Of a DNA stretch of 44,471 nt, positions 25,238 to 35,052 are shown piece after piece (position 1 is the stretch's first letter; each line of letters opens with the position of its first letter). The notes beneath the pieces are model-generated. The model saw nothing but the letters and a program-made list of their open reading frames with translations. It had not been told where the DNA came from and ran no database searches. The translations under genes and the position numbers were made by a program. The stretch lies in the NCBI GenBank assembly GCA_964497585.1, contig CAZCDS010000055.1:1-44471 (forward strand), written 5' to 3'. This DNA comes from CAZCDS01 sp964497585. Lineage in GTDB: Bacteria > Desulfobacterota > Desulfomonilia > Desulfomonilales > Desulfomonilaceae.

Positions 25238-26497
25238 TCACTTCGAAACCGCATCGGTGTCCATCGGGAGAGCGATCTCCAATGAGGGTAGCCTCGGGGC
25301 AATAATTTCTTTGTATCGTTCCAGCCCGAACGCGGCCCTGCTATTTGCCAGGGCGGCTTGCGCGATCGTGCGATAATAATGACTATCAGTGCGCAGGTTT
25401 TGCAGTGCCTCTGCGGCAGCGTCCACGGAGGGCTCGGCCCAGTACAGATGAGGTGCGTGGTACGTGAATTGCGGATCAAGGCATGGGACGGGCTCCCATG
25501 GTACCGGCACGCTGTTGTGGGGATTCATGAAGTCCATGTTGCCGCTCCATCCCGTTGCCACCACGGGCTTGCCCATGAGCATTGCTTCGGCAAGGACCAG
25601 TCCGAATCCCTCTGCACGATGGAGGGAGAGCACCACATCGGCTCGTTGGATCAATGCCCACCTTTGCGCCATGGGCAGGGCCTCATCAATGATGCGTATG
25701 TTTGTTGATTGCCCGATTGCGGCACGGAGTTCAGCCATTCCCTGTGGATACCTGTCCGATTCGCTGGTCTTGATGACGAGCATGCATGTACTGTCAGATC
25801 CAAAGGCCCTGCGAAAGGCTTTCACCGCGGCAACAGGATTCTTCCGCGTGAAGCCGGAGGACATGTTGAACATGGTTAGCACAACGAAGACGCCGGCAGG
25901 AAGACCGAGGGGCTTGGGGACATTCCGGTCGAGGTCGGGAAGTCGCACGGGATGGGGTACGACGAGAATCGGCAAATCCGTAACCCTGGAGAGTGCTTCT
26001 GCAGTGAAGTTGCTGGGCACCCATATCTCGTGGACGAAGCGGAAGCAAGGCAACCAGTCAGCAGGAATGTCCGGCAGTTCCCATGCCCAATATGCGATCA
26101 ACCTCTTGCGCACGACAAGGGCTCGTCCCAGGGACAGAAGCGCGAGTGAGATCACCGGCGGATTAACATGAAGGATCATGGTTCCCGTATCCCCTGCGGA
26201 TCGGCCACAGCGAAAACGGTACTCCGGGAGATTGAGGTCTTGCCGGAGGATCCCCCCACTCAGGTCCACGCCCCGCGTGTCATAGCCCAGGGCAGTCAAA
26301 GCGTCATAACAGAGCCTGGCCGATTCCCCCATGCCGCTGGCAGTACCAAGGAATCCGGCGACCACTATGGGGTTCGCCGCGGGTGGATCCGATAGGCGGG
26401 GGCGGGGGGCGATGCGCGACGCCACGGCGAACAACGCCCTTCGACGCAATCCTTGCGGCAGTTTCTTCCAATGAGAATAGAGGAGGAACCTCAGCAC
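25238..26497 (-). CDS. Glycosyltransferase, GT4/GT1-like
   Basis: A 419-residue GT-B-fold glycosyltransferase, probably cytoplasmic or membrane-peripheral, acting in polysaccharide or lipopolysaccharide assembly. The N-terminal Rossmann part shows GTASGMGESARLCYDAL; the C-terminal donor-binding part shows the EX7E-type motif HRAEGFGLVLAEAM, then GKPVVATGWSGNMDFMNPHN. GTG 26497 is preferred over ATG 26563 because it overlaps the upstream gene's stop (GTGCTGA) with GAGGAG in front, a translational-coupling arrangement. It is a close paralogue of the C-terminal part of the broken gene at 29252-31594. Donor and acceptor are unknown. Confidence 0.87.
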   Translation of the reverse strand: MLRFLLYSHWKKLPQGLRRRALFAVASRIAPRPRLSDPPAANPIVVAGFLGTASGMGESARLCYDALTALGYDTRGVDLSGGILRQDLNLPEYRFRCGRSAGDTGTMILHVNPPVISLALLSLGRALVVRKRLIAYWAWELPDIPADWLPCFRFVHEIWVPSNFTAEALSRVTDLPILVVPHPVRLPDLDRNVPKPLGLPAGVFVVLTMFNMSSGFTRKNPVAAVKAFRRAFGSDSTCMLVIKTSESDRYPQGMAELRAAIGQSTNIRIIDEALPMAQRWALIQRADVVLSLHRAEGFGLVLAEAMLMGKPVVATGWSGNMDFMNPHNSVPVPWEPVPCLDPQFTYHAPHLYWAEPSVDAAAEALQNLRTDSHYYRTIAQAALANSRAAFGLERYKEIIAPRLPSLEIALPMDTDAVSK

Positions 26498-27642
26498 GAG
26501 TCTCCTCGGCTCCGGGCAACCGACCGGACTATCTCGGCGATTTGGGCCGATACGGTTTCCCAACTCAGGCGGGTCTCCGATTCGGAGATCGCCTCAGAAG
26601 AGCATCTCTCATACAAGGCAGGGTTTTCCAGGAGGGTGGTGATGGCACGGAGCAAACCTCCCGTGCTGGTCTCCTCGGCAATTACGCCGGTCCGCATGTG
26701 GTCAACCTGCTCCACGAGCCCGCCTTCCGGAGTGACCACCACAGGAAGTCCCACACGAAAAGCCGTTGGAATGACTCCCGATTGACTTGCCTGGCGATAG
26801 GGGAGAACGAGCAAGTCGGCTTCCCTCATGAACCCGGCGATTTCGGAATCGTCAACCCATCTGTTGACGATCTGTTTGTCAGGGATTCCATTGAGCAAAT
26901 CGTGGTACCGGGATAGATTCCCAGATCCCACTACTGTCAACGTGGAATGCAGACCCTGGTGCCGCATAAGACGGTAAGCGTCTACCAACATATCCAGGCC
27001 CTTGTGACGCCGAATTCTCCCGAAGAACAGCAAGCGGAAGGGCCGTTCAGTAGGAAACCGCCGCGCGGGGCCTGCGCTCTCGGTATATCGAAAACTGGGG
27101 TGGCTTACGACGCCGGACCGCTGTGGGGAGAGTCCGAATCGCCGAATCAGCGTCTGCCTGACAGACTCACTGAGCGTTACGACGAATTCCGCGCGGCGGG
27201 TCTCCCTCCTCGTTTCGAAGGCCGGAATCGCCAGGATCTCTCCTTCTTTCTTTTCGCCCTCGTGGATTATGGAAACAAGGAGCGATCCACTGTTCCGGAG
27301 GCAATCCAACATCATGAAGGTCCATTGATGCGGCATGGTAGACAGAACGACATCGATCTTTTTAGCAATGAGGTAATGCGCGAACGCCCTTCGCAGAAAA
27401 GGCAGCCTGAGAGACGACAGAATTGCCGAGGAAAAGCTCGAGTAGGTCTTTACCGCGAGTGTGTCCAGTCCCGACTCCTTGTATCGGTCGAAGAGGTAGC
27501 TGTTTCGACTGACAGACAAGTGAACCTTCAGATCTTTGCTGCGGGTAAGCCATTTAGCGAGTTCCAGCGTAAATTGTGCTCCGCCGCCACGCCTACCCCA
27601 GTACCACAACAGTAATCGCGTTGTGTTGTTATCTTTCGTCAT
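26491..27642 (-). CDS. Glycosyltransferase family 4
   Basis: A 383-residue GT-B glycosyltransferase. The N-terminal domain opens LLLWYWGRRGGGAQFTLELA, with the glycine-rich loop near residues 14-20. The C-terminal domain shows LLFFGRIRRHKGLDMLVDAY and DLLVLPYRQASQSGVIPTAF, then GLPVVVTPEGGLVEQV, all typical of GT4. ATG 27642 is preferred to the longer frame (27705) because the extra residues are not GT-like. Its stop overlaps the start of the next GT gene, so the two form an operon. Substrate unknown. Confidence 0.88.
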   Translation of the reverse strand: MTKDNNTTRLLLWYWGRRGGGAQFTLELAKWLTRSKDLKVHLSVSRNSYLFDRYKESGLDTLAVKTYSSFSSAILSSLRLPFLRRAFAHYLIAKKIDVVLSTMPHQWTFMMLDCLRNSGSLLVSIIHEGEKKEGEILAIPAFETRRETRRAEFVVTLSESVRQTLIRRFGLSPQRSGVVSHPSFRYTESAGPARRFPTERPFRLLFFGRIRRHKGLDMLVDAYRLMRHQGLHSTLTVVGSGNLSRYHDLLNGIPDKQIVNRWVDDSEIAGFMREADLLVLPYRQASQSGVIPTAFRVGLPVVVTPEGGLVEQVDHMRTGVIAEETSTGGLLRAITTLLENPALYERCSSEAISESETRLSWETVSAQIAEIVRSVARSRGDSC

Positions 27643-28149
27643 TCCCCAAGAGTCCTGGGTGCGCACTATGCCACAATTGAAGGCGGAAGAGTCGGTACAG
27701 CCCAACTCACCTCGGCTACCACGTTGACCATTCCCCGCGGTTCCTGATCGGATGCAGCCTTCAGCCTTATCACAAAATGTAGGAACAGGTACGTATTCGA
27801 CCTCAACCCAAAATTTTTATCATCTTTGTCATGAAATTTAAAGAGATTTCTTTTTTCGGTGAGGATTCCAGCCTGAATTCCTCACAGTTTCCCGGTGGTT
27901 GTCCAGAGAATCACGGATCGGTCCGGGACGAGCAACATGTGACAGGCTGGCTCTGTCTGGGGTCCGCTTTTTGTTTCCGGCTCGTTGGTTGTGTCATCCC
28001 TCGCAAAAGCCAAGACCGTGATACCTCTTTCCTGCCAGAGAAAGCTCTACGCATCTCAAGTCATTCGGGATTGGGCTGACTTAAACGCGGCCTCTAACCA
28101 GTTCCCGGATCGCAAAGGGATCTTGGGGGTCTTATCGGATCGTGCGGGA
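27643..28149. other. Intergenic region
   Basis: About 500 bp between the divergent glycosyltransferase gene and the radical SAM relic. An AT-rich patch lies at about 27805-27850. No gene or RNA recognised. Confidence 0.4.
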
Positions 28150-29116
28150 TGAACCAGCGCGGCATTCGGCATCGAAAGCGAGGACCGCCGGAAGCATTTG
28201 CCTTCTTCAACAAGGGAGACTCCCTTTCCGCAATTGTTGACGCTGTGGAAATGTCCACGACGCGGGGATGGAGGCAGTCGGGTGTTTCCTTATCGGAATC
28301 CCAGGAGAAACACTCAACAAGCTTGCGGAAACGGTACGCTTTGAACGCTCCCCCCACCTTGAGTTCGCTCCGTATGGAATGCTCGTACCCTACCCCGGAA
28401 CCCGTGCCTCGGAGATGGTTCAGCGATCCGGCACCGCACTCTATGACGTCACCGATGCCTGTCATTATGGGGATGATGTACCCCCGATTGCATTTGAGAC
28501 TCCTTCGTTTCCCAGAGAGGACATGATCCGGGTGTTCTCAATCGCCAGATACTGGGAACTCGTCCGAGAAGCTCAAAAATTCGCCTCGGCCGAAAGGAGC
28601 CCCAGAGTTGAATACGTCGTCTCTCCGGAGATGGATGAGCATCTCGCGGGAATGATTATCGCTGCAGGCCGATCCGTCCGCCACAAGATAGCGGGTGAGT
28701 ACGGAGAGCAGGCGATGCGACTCCAGCGCTGTGAATCGCTTCCCGATGGCTTCCAGCTATCCCTGTGCAGAGATGCTTCACCAGGTAACCCGAAAGCCGA
28801 AGACCCGGATATACGTATCCTGAAGGCCAATGAGATTAAACTCTCCCATCTGCTTGGCAGAGCGGCAATCTTCTGCTTCCGCCCAAACTGCAGATGGCGG
28901 TGGCTTATCCAAATGAAGAACCACAGGAAGCCGGACAACCCGTTACCGCTTTTCATTTCGTCGGCTCTAGCTATGCTCTCCTGTCTACCCAGCGTCTTTC
29001 GCGAGTACGGCTGGCGCCGAATCCTTGGCCACGTGATGAGACAAGGGCACACCGCATTGACCAGCAGACTCCGTGCAGCCCCAAGCCCATGGCCCACCGA
29101 TGACGGTCCGCAATGA
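28150..29116 (+). pseudogene. B12-binding-type radical SAM protein, C-terminal relic with frameshifts
   Basis: Three frames join to give the second half of a BchE/HpnJ-like radical SAM protein: AFGIESE, then PEAFAFFNKGDSLSAIVDAV, then after a one-base loss near 28255 MEAVGCFLIGIPGETLNKLA and GMLVPYPGTRASEMV. The N-terminal B12-binding domain and the CxxxCxxC cluster motif are missing. The remaining open frame (28268-29116) runs for 282 residues, with no clear ribosome-binding site, and includes an unassigned tail. A product is unlikely to be functional. It may once have modified a lipid or glycan made by the neighbouring glycosyltransferases (inference). Confidence 0.7.
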
Positions 29117-29251
29117 CCTCCCTGAAGTACGAGACACAAGTTCTCATGAAAATTGAGTGCTTCCCTGTTTCGGACATCCCGTACGGTTTACCTGAAAACC
29201 CGCTATCATCCCGACGGATGGGAATGAATGGAGAAAGTTGCCCGTATGCTC

Positions 29252-31594
29252 TTAACTGCGCCGTTGGTCCCCTTCTGATTTCCGGACCCAGGAGCCTGCT
29301 GCGAGCTTCCTTGCAATGGCGTCCAGCCTCGCGGACATAAGCATGCCCGTCGCTGGATGCGAGAAGCGAGTCCTGATTTCCTTCTGTCCTTCCTTACCGA
29401 TCCTGTCGGCGAGATTTGGATTCTCGCCGACCTGTCCCATGAGTTCCGCAGCATGAGACAGATCAGGTTCGGCCAACCTCGATCCTTTTCTGTACGGGGG
29501 AGCGTTGACCTGCAATTCCTCCACCGTGAATCGGACGGGGAAGGAATTATGAGCATTCATGAATGCCATATTCCCGGACCAGCCGGTCGCGATGGCCGGC
29601 TTGCCAAAGTACATTGCCTCGGCAATACAAAGCCCGAAGCCCTCGGCCCGGTGAAGGGAGACGTAGCAATCGCAGCAGTCGACCAGGGCGTTGAACTTCT
29701 GCCGTTCCACGGAGCTTTCCCTCAGAATGATCGAAGCGTTTTGATCGCAGTGTCGGCCGATGACTTCCATAATATCGGGTCTCAGGTGTGAACTGCTGAT
29801 CTTCAGGAGAAAGGAAACCCCGTCCGGGTTTGAGCCAAAGGCTTGAGAATATGCTTCGACAGTTCCTACCGGGTTCTTGCGCTTCGGCGTGCTCAGGAAA
29901 TCCATTGCCGCCATGAACATGAATCGATCCTCAGGGAGGTTGAACTCTTTGCGCCCCATCCCAGGCGCCAACTTCGGAGCCACGTTGTGCGGTATCCTGA
30001 CCACCGGTCTGTCGACAACCCGCGAGAAAACGTCCTGGCAAAACGTTGAAGGTGTCCAGGCCTCGTCGACGAGGCCGAAGAGGTTTTCTCATTCGTCAGG
30101 CAGGTCAAGCATCTCCCATAGCCGGTAGCCTATGTCGTACATTCCCGATGAGCAGCCCAGCTCCAATCGCGGATAACTTGGGCAGAAATGATCGATGTTG
30201 ACATGAAAGACATTCACCAGGTTCTCACCTCGCTTTGGGCGCACGATTCCTTCAGTAATCGTCTCGCAGCACCTTGACACCGACGGCACAGGCCAGTCTT
30301 CAAGCTCTGCGGATATGTCCGCTACCCGTGCCGCGCGCACCGTAGACCGGGCCGATTCGCCCAGCCCCAACTCGGAGTGCAGCCACCCCACCACCCGGAT
30401 ACCGCCGAAATGGGTAACTCGGGCCATGCCGCCCGATTTCCTGCGCCGAACCCGTAGCAGGGCGCGAGCGCTCAGATCATGCACATGGCCGGCGAAGATC
30501 AATTTCGCTCTCTCGCTCATACAATATTTCCAGAACCCTTTGCAGAAACGTCTCATGAGAGCAACCGAGCGGTATAAGTTTCTCTGGAGGAATGCCTGCC
30601 GCTTGCCCTGACCGGTCGCGCTCTCCTGATTCTCTCTTATGAAGTGCGTACCTTTTTCTACCATGCGGCTCACGACGGAGGAGACTCGACGGGCAAGCCA
30701 TTGCATCTCTTGTCGGCCGGAGCGTGCTCCAACGAAGGGCTCGTCGACCGATGACGCCCGTGCCTCCAATGCTTCCCGGGTTGGCCTCACGAACGCATCG
30801 GGCAGCGAGTACTTCGCTGCGCCCATCTCAACAAACCATCGGGCGAATGCCTCGATGCTGTCGCTCGTGTTCTCGGGAAAAAGACACTGTAGGACAAGGC
30901 TATCCCCAAGAATCTCCACGCCTAATCGAGTGAGCGGGGACCCCTGGACATTCACGGGCGCATTGTAGCTCTGCAAGAAACCCGGATCCCTCGAAGGGTC
31001 GAAGGGATCAGATACGCCCACTTCTGCCCGCCGAATAGACCTGCCTCCAAGTCAATGAGACACTGATGCTCAGACTTCTCCTTCCGCCATCGTGCGAAGC
31101 GGAAAGCTTGCTCCGATGCCCTGGCAGCTATGAACCCAAGCTTTTAGACGCGGCTCCTGATGATCTGGAGGTCGTCCGGCGCGGAGCCGTCGTCCAACCG
31201 CGCGGTGATGTGGGGTACAATAATTCCGTCATGGTCATCCAATGCCCCCAGAGTGGGACCGAGGGAACCGTAGACGTAGGTGTCAGCGTCGAGATAGACG
31301 ACCTTCTCGAAGCCCCCGCTCAAGCAGATGCTCCACGGCAAAGACCTTGAGCGCAGCCGCCGCCATGAAAGCGGTGTACTGGAAGAGGAGTCTCCTCAAG
31401 CCTGGCACGCCCATGTGTTCCGGCGTCAAACAAGAGGCCAGCTCGGAGCAAAAGCCGGGTTCGTCTGCTTCGGCATCGGGAACAACTGCGAACAGTTCGC
31501 CCTCATACCCCGACTGAACCACCGATGCCATCAGGACCCTGGCAAGATGATATCTGTCGCGGGTGGCGACGGTAAATGATGTAAAGCTTGTCAT
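29252..31594 (-). pseudogene. Large two-domain glycosyltransferase, broken by stops and frameshifts
   Basis: Minus-strand frames join into one protein of about 780 residues. N-terminus from ATG 31594: FTSFTVATRDRYHLARVLMA, then after one extra G in a G-run (31313-31317) GFEKVVYLDADTYVYGSLG, a GT-A-like region with a DxD motif. A TAA (31146-31144) and a frameshift near 31000 follow. The rest (SGGMARVTHFGGIRVVGWLH onward) is a GT4-like domain cut by an in-frame TGA at 30091-30089, where Trp is expected (LPDE-stop-ENLFGLVDEAW). After that the frame is clean to 29252, with HRAEGFGLCIAEAM and GKPAIATGWSGNMAFMN. At least four lesions make it a pseudogene. The C-terminal part resembles the intact gene at 25238-26497. 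Confidence 0.8.
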
Positions 31595-32611
31595 ATTCCT
31601 GTACTCTTGCCGTCTTTCTAAAGCGTATGAGGAGAACTGCGAAATTTGGCCGAATGGCTGCGGCGTTCCTGCCATATCCCGTTTACGGGGGCCCTTGGGA
31701 GGAACTCCGAGGCTAAGACGAATTTGTTAGATCCAGTTACGATTGACAAGGTCCGTCTCCAAAATTGCTTCACCGCGTCGAGTCTTGGCCTCCCCGGGGC
31801 CGTGATGACCGGTGAGGTGCTCACCGTGGGTACGGGCACGATAGTGCAGGCAATCTTGACGGTTTGGTCCATGAATCCGCACACTTCGTAAGCCTGAACC
31901 GTTTCTTGTCCACGGTTCGGTAGAAGGCGGAGCGCGTAGCTGCCGAGGTTTCCCACTTCATGCTTGAAATGCTGTTGGCCGGCATTGGGGGGTTGATGCT
32001 CGTCATCGCGACCCCTGCAAACCCCATGTAGGGACCAAACGCCGCGGCGCAGACCTCGAGTAGGAGAGTGCGATACCGGAAGGTCGCAAACACATCGGCA
32101 CAGGAGTCTCCTTTGGTATCACGGGCTTGGCGGCTCCTTTGCTTGAGATATCCGATAGGGTCCTTTGTCTGCTCCATGCGGCACGTCCGTCGTTGCCCAA
32201 GAAGAACTCAGCCTTTTCCGACATGCTGGCAGCGGCAAGACGAAGTCGGCTCTCCCGTGGATCTGTGGCCGAACACAGGAAAAATCGGAACACCCGAGAA
32301 TCACCTTCGTTCGCTCCCTGGGCCAAGTTGACCCCTGAGAAAAAGCAAAATGAGGGTTGAGAGGGAATCGTCTCACCATTCTGGCGCTCTTCTCTGGATT
32401 TGGGGTACAATTGCCGGAACCTCTTGTCGCTCTGGCAGCTTAACGTTCTTCACGTGTCTGCGAGGAGAACGTCGCTGTCTCAAAAGAAGACTCCAAACAG
32501 GAGATACCCGGGAGGCCAAGACTATTGAACCAAATTCCGCGGTTTTTGCCATATCACCGCTGAAAATATAGCCAAAGTATAAAGAGATTACGTCTCGACA
32601 GAAGAAACGAT
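31595..32611. other. Decayed or unrecognised region
   Basis: About 1 kb between the broken glycosyltransferase and the promoter at 32612. Several overlapping short frames lie on both strands (31821-32177 and 32003-32410 on minus are the longest), none with recognised motifs or ribosome-binding sites. It may be the remains of further surface-polysaccharide genes. Confidence 0.45.
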
Positions 32612-32640
32612 TTGACACAATGGCCAGTTCGGTTTATCTT
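32612..32640 (+). promoter_or_regulatory. Sigma-70-type promoter (TTGACA, 17 bp, TATCTT)
   Basis: A perfect -35 hexamer TTGACA (32612-32617) and a -10 TATCTT (32635-32640) are separated by exactly 17 bases. The predicted transcript would start near 32647. It would run through a structured leader into the small open frame at 32777. Confidence 0.6.
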
Positions 32641-32654
32641 TAAAAAAGGGAAAT

Positions 32655-32701
32655 CTGTCGTGCCATCAGGCAATGTTACCGCCCTTGGCGGCGGGAGACA
32701 G
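32655..32701 (+). other. Possible three-way-junction RNA in a 5' leader
   Basis: CTGTC (32655-32659) pairs with GACAG (32697-32701) and encloses two hairpins: TGCC/GGCA (32661-32672) and CCGCC/GGCGG (32679-32691). No known riboswitch consensus was recognised. Stems are only 4-5 bp, so a chance fold is possible. Confidence 0.3.
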
Positions 32702-32747
32702 CATCGATCATGGGACGAACAGAGGATAATAACGTCACACTGAGCTA

Positions 32748-32781
32748 GGCACACACCGGAGGAAGGAGCAGAGTGTGTGCC
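32748..32781 (+). promoter_or_regulatory. Hairpin presenting a ribosome-binding site and hiding a GTG start
   Basis: GGCACACAC (32748-32756) and GTGTGTGCC (32773-32781) are perfect 9-bp arms. The 16-base loop carries the strong ribosome-binding site GGAGGAAGGAG (32758-32768), and the GTG start (32777-32779) lies in the 3' arm. This could regulate translation of the downstream frame. Confidence 0.4.
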
Positions 32782-33133
32782 AAAGGGTTATGCAGCTCCA
32801 TTCATGGAATCGATAATAGACCTCATTAACGCAGCCTGCCTGTTTCCGGATATCGACTCTTGTCTGCAACTTTCCGGAGTATCGGGAGAAGCCAGTCAGA
32901 GCTCGTTGGTCATTATCTCTTTCGTGTTAGGGATGCTCCACTCCCATCCTTTGGGATACGGTTGTCTGGCGCACATCCCCAACGTTGGTGCGCTGGGTCT
33001 GGACTACATCTTCCTGCCGTTGGAAAAGATCTCCACCGATTCCCTTCGTCGCTCACCGTCCTATCTTCGCAATCTCGCGCTGACGAAATGGTTCCTTATA
33101 ACCTCTAGCCCATCACCCCACATGACCTGTTGA
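32777..33133 (+). CDS. Small protein of unknown function
   Basis: A 118-residue open frame starting GTG, behind a strong ribosome-binding site and about 130 bp downstream of a good promoter. The product has a hydrophobic stretch near residues 40-56 (SSLVIISFVLGML) and no recognised motif. It ends SPSPHMTC. Composition is not clearly that of a conserved protein and the surroundings are decayed, so it may be spurious. The upstream signals are the main reason to list it. It could instead be a broken fragment downstream of a functional small RNA. Confidence 0.3.
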   Translation: MPKGYAAPFMESIIDLINAACLFPDIDSCLQLSGVSGEASQSSLVIISFVLGMLHSHPLGYGCLAHIPNVGALGLDYIFLPLEKISTDSLRRSPSYLRNLALTKWFLITSSPSPHMTC

Positions 33134-33305
33134 GCATTTCCACGCGGTCCCCACGCCAACGTCTGTGACGCTGGCGAAACGGCTGCCGCTGTTCTGCGGT
33201 CGCGGTTTCCAAAGGCACGTTATGAGTGGCTGCCGGTGAAGAGGCAGGACAGATAACGCGAGTTTCTGACCCTTATTTTCAGAGCTTAGCAAGGAAGATC
33301 TCAGT

Positions 33306-34235
33306 ATGATTTGGAACATTTATCTTCCCATTGCCGGGAGCAGCGTGAACATCTTCATGTTGCTCGGATTAGGCGGAGCTGTGGGTTTTCTCGCTGGACT
33401 CTTCGGCGTGGGAGGAGGTTTTCTCATGACTCCCGCACTCATTGCTGCGGGAATCCCTCCCCTCGTTGCCGCCGGCTCCGATTCGAATCAAATTGTGGCA
33501 GCCTCGACGTCGGGAACCTTCGCTCACTATCGCATGGGGAACGTTGATTTTAAGATGGCCTTCCTGCTGCTCGGCGGAGGAATTGTCGGAGGAACCCTGG
33601 GAGTGCAATTGATCAAGATCCTCAGGACCTTTGGGGACGCGGGATTCGTCATTAGAGTAACGTACGTAGTGATGATGGGAATCGTAGGATCCTACACATT
33701 CCTGGAGAGTCTCCAGAGTCTGAGAAAGCAGCCTCACGCAGCCAGCATGGTGACTCCAACAAAACCATCTGCCTACGTGCGAGCCATTGGCAAGCTTCCT
33801 TGGCAAATGGAGTTCTCCAAGTCCGGCGTGACTCTGTCGCCTTTGCTACCTCTCCTGTTGGGCTGCTTCGTGGGACTCCTGGCAGCGGTTATGGGAATCG
33901 GCGGTGGATTCATGATGGTCCCGGCAATGGTGTACCTCCTGCGTATGCCCATGCACGTGGTAGTAGGGACGAACCTTTTTCAGGAACTGTTCATATGTAT
34001 CAACGTCACTGTTATGCAAGCCCGGACCAACCACACTGTGGACGTGGTGATCGCAATCCTGCTGTTGCTCGGTTCGACAATAGGTGCGCAGGTGGGCGCA
34101 CGCGTTAGCAGGAAGCTCCAGGGTGACCAGTTGAAGATAATCCTCGGGGCAATCATCCTGATGGTAATGATCGAAATGCTCCTGGGGCTGGTCGTCCCTC
34201 CCGGAGTCTTGTTGGCACCCAAAGGAGGGCACTAG
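33306..34235 (+). CDS. TauE/SafE-family sulfite/organosulfur exporter
   Basis: A 309-residue inner-membrane protein of the TauE/SafE (DUF81) family with about 8 membrane segments. It shows the family's internal duplication: GLFGVGGGFLMTPALIA (about residues 31-47) is echoed by VMGIGGGFMMVPAMVY in the second half. These proteins export sulfite, sulfoacetate or similar anions. The next gene starts directly after the stop (TAG then GTG) and a Usp-like gene follows, so three genes form an operon. In a sulfate-reducing background, sulfite or thiosulfate handling is plausible, but the substrate is inferred. AAGGAAG lies 10 bases before the start. Confidence 0.9.
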   Translation: MIWNIYLPIAGSSVNIFMLLGLGGAVGFLAGLFGVGGGFLMTPALIAAGIPPLVAAGSDSNQIVAASTSGTFAHYRMGNVDFKMAFLLLGGGIVGGTLGVQLIKILRTFGDAGFVIRVTYVVMMGIVGSYTFLESLQSLRKQPHAASMVTPTKPSAYVRAIGKLPWQMEFSKSGVTLSPLLPLLLGCFVGLLAAVMGIGGGFMMVPAMVYLLRMPMHVVVGTNLFQELFICINVTVMQARTNHTVDVVIAILLLLGSTIGAQVGARVSRKLQGDQLKIILGAIILMVMIEMLLGLVVPPGVLLAPKGGH

Positions 34236-35015
34236 GTGAAAATCGGGGTTCACATCAGCCGATTGCTTGTGACGGGTGCGTGCCTGGTACTCCTACTCGC
34301 CTCATCGGTGCCGGCGCTCGCCAAGCAACAGGACCTCCGAGTTGAGCCGCGACGCCTCCGGATTACGGAGTCGTTTCACGGAGGGAGGGTCACCTTATCT
34401 GCCGAGATCCCCAGGGGGGCCCAAGCCGTTATCGAACTCAAAGGACGGCCCCACGAAGCGGACCTGGTCCGCAAGGCCCGTCGCTGGGGACTTTGGATGT
34501 CTGTAGGGGAGATCAGGGTTGAGAACGCTCCTTCACTCTATCTCGTCATGACCAGCGACCCGAAGCTACTGTCCAAGGAGGATCCGGAAGATCGCTGGGG
34601 TTACGGCGCTCTGCAGGAGCAGGTGAAATTCTCTGGAGCGATTCCTAAGGGAGGCAATGCATTCTTGTTCGAGCAGTTCCTCAAAGTCAAAGAGAGTGAA
34701 GGCCTGTACGGTGTCTATCCCGGCGCTCTCAAAGTAGTTGGGACGCACGACAACCTGGTGAGAGTCGAGGGACATCTCAGGCTTCCGGGAAGCATCAAGC
34801 CCGGAAAGTATCAGGTGACCTTGTGCGTCCTCAACGATGGCAAAATCATCGAACGAAGAGCTATCGATTTTCCGGTGCGGATGAGGAGAGTGGCGGCTTT
34901 TCTGGCTTCCCTGGCCTATCGTCATGGCACGCTTTACGGCTTTTTGGCTGTCTTCATAGCTATGGTCATGGGATTTCTGATGGGGTGCTTGTTCAAAGGC
35001 AGACGAGCTCACTGA
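34236..35015 (+). CDS. TIGR02186-like periplasmic protein with C-terminal membrane anchor
   Basis: A 259-residue protein. It has a signal peptide (about 1-29, CLVLLLASSVPALAKQ), a beta-rich periplasmic domain (about 30-225) and a C-terminal membrane segment (about 232-252, FLAVFIAMVMGFLMGCLF) ending in KGRRAH. The arrangement matches the TIGR02186 family, which is repeatedly encoded beside TauE/SafE exporters; conserved-looking parts include ITESFHGGRVTLSAEIP, DLVRKARRWGLWMS and GLYGVYPGALKV. The GTG start abuts the exporter stop and AAAGGAGGG lies just upstream. It probably works with the exporter on the periplasmic side; the molecular role is unknown. Confidence 0.82.
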   Translation: MKIGVHISRLLVTGACLVLLLASSVPALAKQQDLRVEPRRLRITESFHGGRVTLSAEIPRGAQAVIELKGRPHEADLVRKARRWGLWMSVGEIRVENAPSLYLVMTSDPKLLSKEDPEDRWGYGALQEQVKFSGAIPKGGNAFLFEQFLKVKESEGLYGVYPGALKVVGTHDNLVRVEGHLRLPGSIKPGKYQVTLCVLNDGKIIERRAIDFPVRMRRVAAFLASLAYRHGTLYGFLAVFIAMVMGFLMGCLFKGRRAH

Positions 35016-35052
35016 GCGATAGAAAAATTGACCCACACAGGAGGATTGTACC

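Noticed and set aside
30089..30091. In-frame TGA read as selenocysteine
   Set aside because: Trp is expected at this place, no SECIS-like hairpin is evident after it, and the same gene has other frameshifts and a TAA. A nonsense mutation is simpler.
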